Source: Leucocoprinus leucothites
Lineage: Eukaryota; Basidiomycota; Agaricomycetes; Agaricales; Agaricaceae
Reading direction: 5' to 3'
DNA length: 64,000 nucleotides
Assembly: GCA_013368445.1 (NCBI GenBank)
Contig: JAACJO010000003.1
Coordinates: 62,001 to 126,000, forward strand
Shown here: positions 1 through 10,649 of the stretch, one piece after another
How the letters are laid out: the number at the start of each line of letters is the position of its first letter
Position numbering within the stretch: position 1 is the first letter of the stretch
Position numbers and translations under genes: made by a program
Notes under the pieces: model-generated
Told to the model about the DNA's origin: nothing
Seen by the model: only the letters and a program-made list of their open reading frames with translations
Databases searched by the model: none

Positions 1-380
1 TATTCCCCGAGGACGACGACGACTCTTTCCTCTCTAGGCGGGGTACTTGCTTCCAGCGCGAGTGAAGATGAACGTCGTTTACTCAAACAACCCCATAGGT
101 AATTGCTGAGTACTGAAGAAGTTGAACCACAGCCCAAAGTGGATGAGATGTAACGTCTCAAGCTGTTCGAGTCGGTAAATCCCGCCCATGAGAAAAATCC
201 GAAAACGTAACAATTCCTGGCATTCGTTAGCATTGTTGGCCACTTCATCAGACCATCTCGCCTTGCAGTCGAATCATGGCTCCTCTAGTCGCTTTCCAGC
301 TGTCATGACCCTCGGAGAGACTCGAGCTAAATACTATGCTAGGCCATCTATAAGATGGGCTTGACAGCAGAACGGGTCAG

Positions 381-1001
381 GTGAGTTTCAAATCATTGAC
401 TTCCTGCAGATTACATACGACTCAACTCCCTGCCACCAGAAGTGTTAGCAGTAGTGCCGAAATTCCATCGACTACTACCGATTGTGATGCAGGTCTCAGC
501 CTTACGCCTGGTCTGGACATTGAACATGCCTTCGACGATTCTCCGACTTTCTCAACTGTTGGATCGGTACTTCTCGAATTCAAAGAAATAAGTATAATCG
601 AATTCTTTTGTGTTCCTGCTTTGGCTGCCGGGGAGCAATATTATATTCGATATACGTGCAAGGACCGCCCGATGGTCGCCAAGGTACCCCAGACGTGTCT
701 CGCATTCAACTATCTCCGGGCGACTAATAGTTGTGTATTATTCCCACAGGAAATATATCGCAGGTACCTCATCTTCGAATTACTAACTAAAGGTTTGTGG
801 GTTGCTGGGTGCATTCATCCATTCTTTCCGTTCAAGATCGATGTTCATGATGGATTACATCGACTACCTGAGTTTCTTCCGCCTACAACTCTTGACACCC
901 AGTCATTTTATGTCCAAATGGTCGGTTTTACTCTTACAAAGTATCCAGCTCCCGGCCATCATATGCTACCCCAAATGTCTCTTGTGAAAGCCCAACTCTA
1001 G
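381..1001 (+). CDS. Uncharacterised protein, upstream partner of the NACHT-like unit (unit A copy)
   Basis: I do not recognise this family. The frame is open for 206 codons. It is supported by a diverged second copy at 13,070-13,446: in the stretch reading WVAGC(I/V)HPFFPF and on through EFLP.TTLDTQSF, many differences between copies are third-position and synonymous (GTT/GTC, CTT/CTC, ACC/ACT, CAG/CAA). An intron is likely at 684-749 (GT...CCCACAG); its counterpart in unit D has a clean GTAAAT...TTCCCACAG. The intron is 66 nt and keeps frame, so spliced and unspliced forms are both open. No signal peptide or clear membrane segment is seen. It lies ~640 bp upstream of the NACHT-like gene in the same orientation. 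The start codon is uncertain, because a GTGAGT...CTGCAG just upstream of and across 381 could be another intron. Confidence 0.45.
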   Translation: MSFKSLTSCRLHTTQLPATRSVSSSAEIPSTTTDCDAGLSLTPGLDIEHAFDDSPTFSTVGSVLLEFKEISIIEFFCVPALAAGEQYYIRYTCKDRPMVAKVPQTCLAFNYLRATNSCVLFPQEIYRRYLIFELLTKGLWVAGCIHPFFPFKIDVHDGLHRLPEFLPPTTLDTQSFYVQMVGFTLTKYPAPGHHMLPQMSLVKAQL

Positions 1002-1476
1002 CCCACTCGTTCTTCCGACATATACTAGCTTCGTTCTTCATGCGCTTACCATCTGCTTCACAGAGTGTCATCCACCCTTCAATCGCCCGGCCTCGGACCA
1101 TGGGGCTGATGAGCTCAAGAGGGGAGGCTGAAAAATAAAATGGGCGGGCGCAAGCGAGTTCACCGAATTCGAGTGGAGGTCAAATGGCATATTATTCAGT
1201 TTCACGACATCGTACGCAAAGCCCAATTAAAGTGTGCAGTTTAACTCAATGAAAAGACAGGGATATTTTCCATGATTATCTCGCCTGAAGTCAAGTAGGT
1301 AGCACTGTCGCACCCAATCTCGAGTTTGGATATACCGGTAAGTCAAACTTATGAACGCATGGCTTTTAAAAAATCGAGAAAGCACTTTCACAGCTACATC
1401 CCGCTCTCAAAATTTATTACTCTCCCTCCTTGACAAAACGGCCTCAATTTTTCAAACGCTGACCATATTAATTGCT

Positions 1477-1488
1477 GACCTAAGTGCA
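1477..1488 (+). promoter_or_regulatory. Conserved upstream element, unit A
   Basis: GACCTAAGTGCA lies 167 bp before the ATG of the unit A NACHT-like gene. The same element occurs at almost the same distance before the other three copies, within otherwise diverged flanks. It may be a promoter or 5' UTR element; its function is inferred only from conservation. Confidence 0.4.
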
Positions 1489-1643
1489 TCGTGGTTCACC
1501 ACCCTGGATTTATGAGCATTTTGCTTCCCGCAGCAGCAGTTGAAGTCGTGGTCGTGGTCAGGCTCCTGCAGACACACACCACATACCATACCGACCCCCG
1601 TTCACCCCACTACCACACCCGTGCCTGGAGCCCCATCTTGTCG

Positions 1644-2609
1644 ATGTCGTTTTTACCTCACGCACATAATTTTGTGATTACGAACTCTGTGTTCGTCGAA
1701 CATCCCCAACGTGGACGAGGTATGCCATTCATTTTCCTCGCTGAATCGCTATGAGATAACTGTAAATTTGAAGGCATAGAGCTCCTTTACAACGCCTCTC
1801 GGATGGAGGGTGTTCACGATTCAGCCGCCAATGAATTTGCTGCAGAGTCTTTGCCAAAGACTCGACATAGCTCCATCCTCGAAGACCTATCCACATGGGC
1901 CCAATACTCGAGTCCCCCCTTCTCGTCGCTATGGATTATTGGCCCTGAATCCAACTTAGCGCACCTTTGTGCCAACAAGTTGGGGGATTACTTGGCCGCA
2001 AGCTTCTTCTTTTCAAGGGAACTAGGAGTCGACGATCCCACACAATTTTTCCTCACCATCGCCTACCAACTTGCCCTTCACTTCCCTGCTTACGAGGCAC
2101 TTATCGATGCCAAAATCCGTCAGAGCCCTGGGTTGGTTTCCAAATCACTCAAAATCCAGTTCCGCGAACTCATCGCTCGACCATTCCAACAACTTCGATC
2201 CCGCGGAGAGACCATTGACGGGCCACGACAAATAATCATTGTCAACGGTTTAGACGATTGCAAGGGTGACCAAGCTAAACAGGAGCTTCTTCGTATCCTG
2301 ACCACAGAAACGGAATCACTACCGTTTAGGTGGTTGGTTTTCACTCGCCCAGATATTGCTGTGCATGTGCGGGGACCCGAGGTCAAGTCCACAGCACTTC
2401 CGAATTTGGATGGATGGTGTCTAATGCAGAAAAATTTTGAGTACGGCTGTGCGCATCAGCAGGATGCGAAGGTGTGCGTGGTACGCCTCGAGGGTGATAG
2501 GATCTGGATAGTTTTGTTCGGATCTATGCATAAGCTTGCCCATTGGGCAATTTTTTTTTTTTTCCCACACACGCCTTTCAATAGTCACCCGGGAGCCTTG
2601 AGGCCTTGA
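1644..2609 (+). CDS. NACHT-like P-loop relative lacking Walker A, copy A (two exons)
   Basis: Exon 1 is 1644-1719, the intron 1720-1773 (GTATGC...TGAAG, 54 nt) and exon 2 1774-2609, giving 303 aa. The splice joins RGR to GIELLYNAS, the usual entry of Agaricomycete NACHT proteins (G..LL...A.HDSA...P.TR...I..L..W). Then come LWIIGPESNLAHLCANKLG, LAASFFFSR, a QFFLTIAYQLA helix, IIIVNGLDDCKGD (Walker B position) and WLVFTRPDI (sensor-like). In typical relatives the segment after GP carries AGxGKS; here it is ~6 residues shorter and has no GKS/T, and the Walker B core D is N. The chain ends in a tail with VRLEGDRIWIVLFGSMHKLAHWA, then runs into a T-tract, so the true 3' end may be spliced. There are no ankyrin or WD repeats. 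It may be a nucleotide-binding-dead NLR-like fragment. The ATG was chosen because MSF starts three of the copies. Confidence 0.7.
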
Positions 2610-2899
2610 TACAGTACACACAATCAAACTTCTCTGATAACACTCATGATCCGGTCCCCACCTACGTGACTCGCCCTCTGTTAATGTATGTACCTTTGGA
2701 CACAAGCACAATCAACATATCATTCAGTAGTTCAGTTCATTCTATGTATGTAGCTTTTTTCATCTTGATAATCTATTTTGTACGCTATTAAAGTCGTTTT
2801 GGGAGCGGACAGGTTCGCTGAGACCTTCTGCATATCTCAACAGCAGAAAAGGATATGGCAACTGATTTTCGTTCGACAGGCTGATATGTACTACGGTTG

Positions 2900-3080
2900 C
2901 GGATGGTCGACGACTCAAGCTAAAGTCCGCAGCTTTTCCTGTTTTCGATGGAGGGCCGCTATTCGAAGGGAGTCCAGGTGGGGGAGGTGCGAAAAGGATG
3001 ATCCAAAAACGGGTCGCATGCCCTGGAGATTAGATCTGGGCCATCTGGCTATCCTGCTGAGATCTGCTCAGTGCGCATAA
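2900..3080 (+). pseudogene. Decayed second copy of the NACHT-like 3' tail, unit A
   Basis: The stretch from GGTCGACGACTCAAGC to GATCTGCTCA aligns with the coding tail of copy A (from CGAGGTCAAGTCC to GGATCTATGCATAA) but has no frame. Equivalent remnants sit at the same relative place in units B and C, so the duplication predates the unit amplification. Confidence 0.45.
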
Positions 3081-3419
3081 AACCGCCAATTTTTCTCAGG
3101 TACCTTTTCCGACAGCCCAACAAATATTCTCATGGCTGACGGGACGATCAGCGGAATGCGCATAGCAGAATTTACAGCTGTAGTGATCAGCGCTTGGGGC
3201 ATCATGCACTTTCCGTCTTCGCATATCATTGGATTAGCGTGCCGCAGTAGTGGCCTACGCTGAATACGTACATGGCGTGAGATAGCCAACTGCCTTTGAA
3301 GTGTGGAATCGGACTCTAAAGGATGTGTCAGACAAATTTTAATCAATAATCCATGGTGACATCAACTATTGCTATGAATGGGGCCCATCAGTTATTTTCT
3401 ACGTTATGAGGAGGAATAG

Positions 3420-4500
3420 GTTGGTCGTTCAACGAGCTGCACTTGGTAGTGTTTGGTTTCTCTGAGCACTTAACATCAAGACGCGGGTGCTCACCAGCTG
3501 AGAACACCACTACACGTCTCTTCGTTGATCTCTCTGCCATCTACGAGGAATGTTGTAGTGACGGTCAAGCACAAACTCCCTCGCCGCAGAATATCCGGTG
3601 CGTTCATTCAAATTTAGCAGAATGCGATATGCTCACAAATCTGGGCCTTAGCTTTCACCAGCGTCACTCCAGCATCCGCAGCTGTAGGGTTACTCGGCAC
3701 ACATAGAGCTCAAGACAAGTCCTAGAGAATAGGAGCTGGGTGTCGAGCGTTTAATGGGAATCCAGCGGGACTCGCTCGTAATAGAGCTCGAACGTGGTAC
3801 GTACATTCAGTTCCGACGCAGTGCAAGATGTTCATGATAAATTAGATCTCAAGCTTTCGACAACTAAATACCGGCATCAGACACAGCTCTTCCCCGACAG
3901 TATCTATCACACTTTACTCTGGCACTAATTACGATGGCACGCATAGGACTTGGACAAAGCTGGGAGCAGGGAGGGTGGCCGTCGAATGTTTAGTAATCGG
4001 TCGATGGCACTATGCAGATGGAAAACGAGTGGGCCCAAGGCTCGTGAGCATCTGTGAGCTGCATGCGACACCGACTGCGTATGTTGGACTCCTTTATCAG
4101 ATTTGGAATATCTCTAATTGTTAGTGGTGTAGGCTTGCAACATTTGTCCCCGACTCTGGAGTTTCTCAGCCCTATTTTGTAATTCTTTACTAAGAGCTTG
4201 TACCTCGAGTCGATTTCTACTTACCCAAAACTTCACATGGAGATTTAATGGGATGTGAAGTATAATTTATTGCGGTGACTACACAGCCGTTCAAGCTACA
4301 TGCCATGTAGCACGGGCTAGTGGTCGTCCCTGGTCAGACAACCAAATATGGAGTTCTGTCGTGGATACATATCCAAGTGTAACCCGTGGCGTCTGATGAC
4401 GGGAATCAGGCCGACAGAAACAAAGCTCAGGAAGTCCACGATAAATGAATTTTGATCTCTTCATGAGCTTTGAAAACCCAGGGCAATCCTAGGTCCTAAG
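3420..4500. other. Intergenic, no gene recognised (between units A and B)
   Basis: No supported coding frame, RNA gene or mobile element is visible. It is CpG-rich unique-looking sequence. A short open stretch at 3,443-3,706 has no counterpart in the other units and no recognisable motif. Confidence 0.5.
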
Positions 4501-4750
4501 CGGTCACGAAGTTTGTTGCAATGAGCTCAATGGGAAATATTTTGTTTCAACTGAGCGCGATTCTGGAAGTCGAAGGTGACGGTTCATACCGAATAGGAAA
4601 AGGGTTTGGTGAGGGGCTTGGCAACGGAACAGTCCTCCTGCAGCTCAAGCGCGCTGTCTGTGGATCGTCCTCCCACAATACTCGAGTGCTGAATTACCGC
4701 TGTAACACCCTTGCAATAGCTTCCATAACGAATAAACGCCGGACGTTGAT

Positions 4751-4762
4751 GACCTAAGTCCA
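4751..4762 (+). promoter_or_regulatory. Conserved upstream element, unit B
   Basis: GACCTAAGTCCA lies 169 bp before the exon 1 ATG. It differs at one base from the form in the other three units. Confidence 0.35.
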
Positions 4763-4919
4763 CTGTGGTCTTGCCGCTCTAGGTATATGAGCATCCGCAC
4801 TGCCTCTCAACAGCAGTCCGAGCTGGTCACGGTCAGGCTCTTGCAGTCGTTCTCCACGAACCATGTCAACTGAAGCTCACTCTACCACCATATCCGTGCT
4901 CGAACCTCTTTCATTTTCA

Positions 4920-5908
4920 ATGGAATTTTTCAGGGATGCAAAAGATTTCGTGGTTACAAACCCTGTGTTCGTTGAACACCCCCAAAGTGGAAGAGGTACG
5001 CCATACATTTTCTGCCTGAATTGCTGTGGAGTAACTGTAAAATTGAAGGCAAAAAGCTCCTTTACAATGCCTCTCGGATGGAGGCCGCTCACGATTCAGC
5101 TGCCAACGAATTCGCCGCAGAGATATTGCCAAAGACTCGACATGGTTCCATCCTCGAGGATCTATCCACATGGGCTGAATGCTCTAGTCACTCCTTCTCG
5201 TCGTTATGGATTGTTGGGCCTGGATAGAACTTGCCACACCTTTGTGCAGATAGACTGGGGGACTACCTGGCCGCAAGCTTCTTTTTTTCGAGGGAGAAAG
5301 GGGTCGAGGATCCCACACAATTTTTCCCCACCATTTCCCACCAACTCGCTACTCACTTCCCCGCTTACGAGGCACTCATCGATGCCAAACTGCACCAGAA
5401 CCCTGAGTTACTCTCCCAGTCGCTCACAACTCAATTCCACGAACTCATCGCTCGACCATTCCAACAACTTCAAGCTGGCGGAGAGACCACGGTCGGTTCA
5501 CGACAAATAATCATTGTCAACGGTTTAGACAAATGCAAGGGCGACCAAGCTCTACAAGAGCTTCTTGGTATCCTGACCACAGAAACAGATTCACTACCGT
5601 TTGAATGGTTGGTTTTCACTCGCCCAGATATTCCGTTGGATGGGCAGCGGCTCGAGGCGAAGTCCACAGCCCTTCCAAACTTGGATGCATGGCACCTAAA
5701 GCTCAGGAACTGCTGTGCAGGGCCAGGAGATACGAGGGTGTGCGCGGTACGCCTCGAGGGTGATGGGATCTGGATAATTTTGTTTGGATCTATGCATAAG
5801 GCTGCCCATTGGGCAGTATGTGTTTTTTTCTTATTCTTATTCTTTTTCTTTTGTTTGACCTCTGACAACATGCGGCCAAAGCAACATCTTCATATGTCGG
5901 TTTCATGA
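4920..5908 (+). pseudogene. NACHT-like P-loop relative lacking Walker A, copy B (nonsense)
   Basis: It has the same architecture as copy A: exon 1 4920-4995, a 53 nt intron 4996-5048 (GTACGC...TTGAAG), then exon 2. The frame stops at TAG 5225-5227, exactly where the intact copies read GPESNL: CCT GAA TCC AAC has become CCT GGA TAG AAC. The same frame then continues open to 5908 with LAASFFFSRE, IIIVNGLDKCKGD and VFTRPDIP. No frameshift is present, so this is a young single-nonsense allele, or two short proteins (~100 and ~225 aa). Exon 1 could also start at 4863, which is in frame. Confidence 0.7.
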
Positions 5909-6089
5909 ACACACTTAATCTATTATTAGTTCGACCATTTCCCTCCTGATAATACATTCAGTACGGCCATAAAGTCGCATTCACGGCTTTGAGGGTTTTC
6001 AAGTTTTCTTCAAGCTTCCTCATATTCTAACAATGGAAAAGGATATGCTGCCCTTTCAGCTGATACTTTTCAGTCAACCAGATACCGTC

Positions 6090-6265
6090 ACTTGGGATGA
6101 TCGGCGACTTCAACTCAAGCTCATATCTCTACTAGCTTTAGGTGCGCAGTAGCTGATAAAAAAATGCTGTGTGACTCGGGGTAATCCAAGGGTGCATATG
6201 TACGCCTTAACGGAGATCAGATCTAGGGATTATTTGCCTAGATCTGCACACGGTTTAGCTGTGCT
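6090..6265 (+). pseudogene. Decayed second copy of the NACHT-like 3' tail, unit B
   Basis: The stretch from CCAGATACCG to GATCTGCACACGG parallels the coding tail around 5,625-5,800, with stops and indels. It is the counterpart of the remnants in units A and C. Confidence 0.45.
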
Positions 6266-6655
6266 CATTCAATCTGTTAAGGTTCCACAGCCATTTAGAA
6301 ACTGAGCAGGACTGCACGATTGGCCGATTGTTCCCAGTGGATATATAAGGATCAGCACGAGTGCTTGCGAAGGTTTTGAATACAATGAAATGATGTACCA
6401 TTATGAGTCGAACTGCAGCATTCTACACCAAAGACATATGTGTGATAGCTAACTATTATTTTGGAAGTCTGGAGTAGGTCCCTCCAGGGTATAGGTCATG
6501 GCCAAAGGCTAAAACATGGTTAATTCAATTAATACCGCTGTGAATGAAGCTCACGACTCAAGGGTCGAGGATCATGCTCCGGAATATGAATTGTGATGTC
6601 ACGAATCGTCACGCCTCCCCAAAGCGGGATTTGCCTAGTATCGAACCGCGACAGT

Positions 6656-6680
6656 CCATGGTCGAGGTCCTCGACCATGG
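6656..6680. repeat. Near-perfect palindrome, 12 bp arms
   Basis: CCATGGTCGAGG and its exact reverse complement are separated by a single T. The equivalent position in unit C (~10,499-10,512) has only one half-like copy (GACCATGACCATGG), so the palindrome is specific to unit B. Confidence 0.8.
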
Positions 6681-8419
6681 ACCCGACGCATTGCCCTTCC
6701 GTATGTCCTTTGCACTCCTCTAGAGCTACATACTTATCTTTGAACTGAAACAGGGCTATAGCTGATGTACCAACCTCATTACCTGAGTTGGTAAGTTTGT
6801 TTAGTTTCAGCACAATGCAATACGTTGACAATTTAGTCCCTCAGTTTACTGCAACACACCGGCTGCTACAGGCCCAGACGGTACACGTAGAACTCAATGC
6901 GGCACCTGGTTGAAGGGAGCAGGGTGTCTATTAGAACGCGGTAGATGGGTGCAATACGATAACGAATGAGTAGAACCCAAAGTTCGTGAGTGGGTGGAAA
7001 CTGAATGTAACACTGAGCGTGTATGTTTGGCATTCTATCATATTATGGATGATTCTGAAATTAAGCTTGTAGAAATGCATCTCAACTCGGCTGTCGTCCC
7101 TCCGCTCGTCTCTCCGCGCCCTCCAAGAACTGTGCACAGACCTTCCCACTCCCAGCGTTCTGTCAGCTCTTCCTGATCCACCTCTTCGCAACAAGCCCTC
7201 ACCATCCCTCTCACCTCCCACCCCAAATTATTCCCATCCACCGCCGAATCCATTACTGAGTCTCGTCTTGCGAGATCAATTCTCTAAACATCAATTCGGA
7301 TCGACTGCCACCTTCAAGATACACCAGCTTCGTGCTCTACGCGCTTATGATTGGCTTCATAGCATATACTCGCCACTTCAATCGCCTGGGCCCATGCCAT
7401 GAGATCGGTGAACTCAAGAGGGAGGCTGGTAAGGAAATGGAGTAGGCGCAAGCGAGCTTGACTGAATCCCGGCATGGAAAGAGTGGGTATATTCACAGCA
7501 TTGTACGTAGGGTTCAGTTAACGTATAGACCATAGCAGCCGAATGAAAGAATCCTCGAAAAGGGGTGTTTTGTATCTCGCCTAGAATGAAGTAGATCGTC
7601 CCCAATCTGGAGTCTGAGATGTGCCTGTAAGTACGACATATGAACGTATGACTTTGGTGGATCTGAGAACATGCTCTTATGACTCCACTCCATCCTCAGA
7701 ATTTATTGTTCTCCCTTATCGACCTCGGGGGAATAAATTTCCAGGTCTGAATACCAACGGTAATTAACATCACCCGCACTACCGGTAACGGCTACATATG
7801 ACGCCCAAACTACCATTACTACTCATCCGGTGGGAAATTTCACTCTTCGCCAGTCGAAATACCTTTTGGATCCATGTAATACATATATTTATATTTGCCG
7901 CAACTAGGGATATTGGAGTATTTAACCACACAAATGTTGGATCGTCTGAGGAACTGTTCGGCAAGGGACGCAATCGCATTTTCATGAGAAAAAGCTGAAG
8001 GTCCACGGTTGCCATTATGAAGCTCTATTATGGCGCTCCTTGTGCTTGGTAAATTCTCTTGCTCAATCTCTGACACAGCTACTGTTGATATTTGTAATGG
8101 CAGAAGCCGAAAGACTAGGGTTGGTGGGGAACCTAGATTTATATGACTGCAACCACACTTTGGGATCCTATGCTAAATGCAACGTGCCAACATCACCTGA
8201 TTTCTCTAACGCAATTCTGGAAGCTGAAAGTGACGATTCATTCTAAATGGGACGACGATTTGGGAGCGGGAAAACATTTCAGCAACTCAAGCGCGCTAAT
8301 GTACCTCAAATCCCGAGCCACTAGTCTGTAGACCTTCCTCCCTGCAATGCTTGAGTCCCGGATTATGGCTAAAACACTCTCGCAGTAGCCCCCACAATGA
8401 TTAAACGACAACTATTGCC

Positions 8420-8431
8420 GACCTAAGTGCA
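8420..8431 (+). promoter_or_regulatory. Conserved upstream element, unit C
   Basis: GACCTAAGTGCA lies 179 bp before the ATG at 8599. Confidence 0.4.
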
Positions 8432-8598
8432 CTGCGGTTCCGCTGCCCTGGGTGTGGGAGTATTTACACTGCCTCTCTCAACAGCAGTCAGAGCGGTGGT
8501 TAAGGTCGGACTCTGGCAGACATCCTCCACCTACCATATTGACTGCAGCTCAGTACGCCATTTCATCCGTGCCTGAAGTTTAAAGCTCTGTTTCGTCG

Positions 8599-9578
8599 AT
8601 GTCCTTTTTCCCTCACGCAAGTAATTTTGTGATTACGAACCCCGTATTTGTTGAAAACCATCTTGAACGACATGGGAGAGGTATGCAACTCATTTTCTGC
8701 TAGAATGTCTATGGTGTAACTGTGAAATATTTTAAGGCGTAGAGTACCTCTACAATGCCTCTCGCATGCAGGCTGCTCACGATTCAGCCCCTAACGAATT
8801 TGCTGCAGAGTCCTTGCCCAGAACGCGACATGGCTCCATCATCGAAGATCTATCCACATGGGCTCAACTCTCGAGTCCCTCCTTCTCGTCGTTATGGGTC
8901 GTTGGGCCTGAATCCAACTTGGCACATATTTGTGCAGATAGATTGGGGGACTACTTGGCCGCAAGCTTCTTTTTTTCGAGGGAGCTAGGAGTCGAGGATC
9001 CCACACAATTTTTCCCCACCATTTCTTATCAACTCGCCACTCACTTCCCCGCTTACAAGGCACTCATCGATACCAAACTGCACCAGAGCCCTGGGTTACT
9101 CTCCAAATCCCTCAAAACTCAGTTTCGCGAGCTCATCGTTCAGCCATTCGAACAGCTTCGAACTCGCGGAGAGGCCTCTGTCGGGTTACAACAGATAATC
9201 ATTGTCAATGGTTTGGAAGAATGCAAGGGGGACAGAGCTCGACAGGAGCTTCTTCGCATCTTGACCACAGAAACAGAGCCACTACCGTTTAGGTGGGTGG
9301 TTTTCACTCGCCCGGATATTGCTGTGGATGGACAACGACTCGGGCTGAAGTCCACACCCCTTCTGAATTTGGATGTATGGCGTCTAAGCCTTGGAGAGGG
9401 CTATAGGAGACACGGAGATACGAGGGTGTGCATGTTACGCCTCGAGGGTGATGGGATCTGGATAGTTTTGTTCGGATCTATGCATAAGCTTGCTCATTGG
9501 GCAGTGCTTTTTTTTTTTTATCTACCCGCTGAATCTCGCCTGAGGAACCGGGATCCAAGACACCGGAACGCTGTCTAA
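8599..9578 (+). CDS. NACHT-like P-loop relative lacking Walker A, copy C (two exons)
   Basis: Exon 1 is 8599-8680, the intron 8681-8736 (GTATGC...TTTTAAG, 56 nt) and exon 2 8737-9578, giving 307 aa and no internal stop. Exon 1 reads MSFFPHASNFVITNPVFVEN and ends HGRG across the junction. The exon 2 landmarks are GVEYLYNAS, LWVVGPESNLAHICADRLG (no GKS/T), LAASFFFSRELGVEDPTQFF, IIIVNGLEECKGD (Walker B core D replaced by N, acidic EE kept), WVVFTRPDIAVDG and the tail VCMLRLEGDGIWIVLFG. The last ~25 codons, after a T-run at ~9509, differ from the other copies and may be intron. The role is unknown; the family is NLR/NACHT by similarity, but ATP binding is unlikely. Confidence 0.7.
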
Positions 9579-9849
9579 TCTTGTACCTAGAAACATATAC
9601 TGGGAATCAAATAAGTCATCTGGTTATGTGAATCGTCGTTAGTTTTTTTTTTTCATGAACACAAGTACGATTAGAATTTAGTATATTATTACTAGTTCAA
9701 CTAATTCAATGGAAGTGGCCTTTTCCCTCCTGTTAATCTATCTAGTATTATCTTAGACGTCGTCTCCACGATGTAAGAGCGACCAGGTTCGTTGCGAGCC
9801 TCGACATATTCCATCCGTAGAAAAGGATATGCTGCCTTTCTAATAGATA

Positions 9850-10040
9850 ATTTTCGATGGATCGTTGGTGACCCGAGCAGAAGTTCACAGCTCTGGTGAT
9901 TTTGGATGCACGGCAAGACCTAGGGACGGTGGCAGGAAGACCTGAGAATCTCCGAGTCTGTGATACGCCTTGAAGGAGATTAGATCCGGGTATTATTGCT
10001 TGTATCTGCGCATAAACTTACCCGTTTGGCTTTGTGTGTT
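9850..10040 (+). pseudogene. Decayed second copy of the NACHT-like 3' tail, unit C
   Basis: This is the clearest of the three remnants. GTTCACAGCTCTGGTGATTT...TGCACGGC, then GTCTGTGATACGCCTTGAAGG and TCTGCGCATAAACTTACCCG, line up with the coding tail at ~9,350-9,500. The frame is broken by TGA and TAG. Confidence 0.55.
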
Positions 10041-10649
10041 TACTATGTTCAATTCGCTTGGTAACTGAGCTGGATGGTAGGATTGGTGGAGTGCTCATGA
10101 TGGTTTATTATAATTATACATAATCATATACCTAATGATGACCAACAGTTCAAGGACTTGCTAAGGGATGAACATGGCCACGTACGTGCCGTTTGTTGTT
10201 GTGCGGCTGACGTTTGTCGAGTGGAACTGCAGCGGTCTACGCTGGAGATATATGCTGTGGTAGCTGACCATTATTTTGGAAGTTTTTAGTCGGTCCCTCC
10301 AAGGCAAGGGTCATGGGCGGAGGTCGAGTAGTAGGTAGTTAAGTCAATTAGTGCCACTGCGAGTGAAGAGTAAAGCTCACCAACTCGAGGATTTAGAGAA
10401 TCACACGTGCCGGGAATATGGTTGTGATGTCACTGACTGTCACATGGGCATAGTGTGTGGAGAGCCCGAAGTGATACTCGTTCGTGTCGAACCAAGAGAC
10501 CATGACCATGGATCCAACGCCTGCCCTCCGTAGGGTCCCTCTCACTTCTCCAAAAACACATACTTATACCTGAAACGTAGCAGAGCCATGACTGGATAAC
10601 GTACCTCATTACTGGAGTCGGTACGTGTGTGCAATTTTAGCGCCATACG

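Larger units (their letters stand above)
1..3420 (+). repeat. Segmental duplication unit A (partner gene + NACHT-like gene)
   Basis: The first 1 kb aligns by eye with 12,390-13,480 (unit D). The block 1,010-1,460 aligns with 7,300-7,760 (unit C) and 13,500-13,960 (D). The NACHT-like gene aligns with all four units, and the 3' part around 2,780-3,320 matches units B and C. The unit probably starts left of the window. It is CpG-rich, unlike everything right of ~15.3 kb. Confidence 0.75.
4500..6870 (+). repeat. Segmental duplication unit B
   Basis: Its 5' block 4,512-4,860 matches 8,190-8,530 of unit C. The NACHT-like gene follows, then a 3' block (6,380-6,850) matching 10,200-10,640 of unit C. 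It lacks the upstream partner gene of units A and D. Confidence 0.7.

Noticed and set aside
802..987. Second open frame over the partner gene (LGAFIHSF, DYIDYLSFF) also open in unit D
   Set aside because: Differences between units are mostly synonymous in the 381-1001 frame, not in this one.
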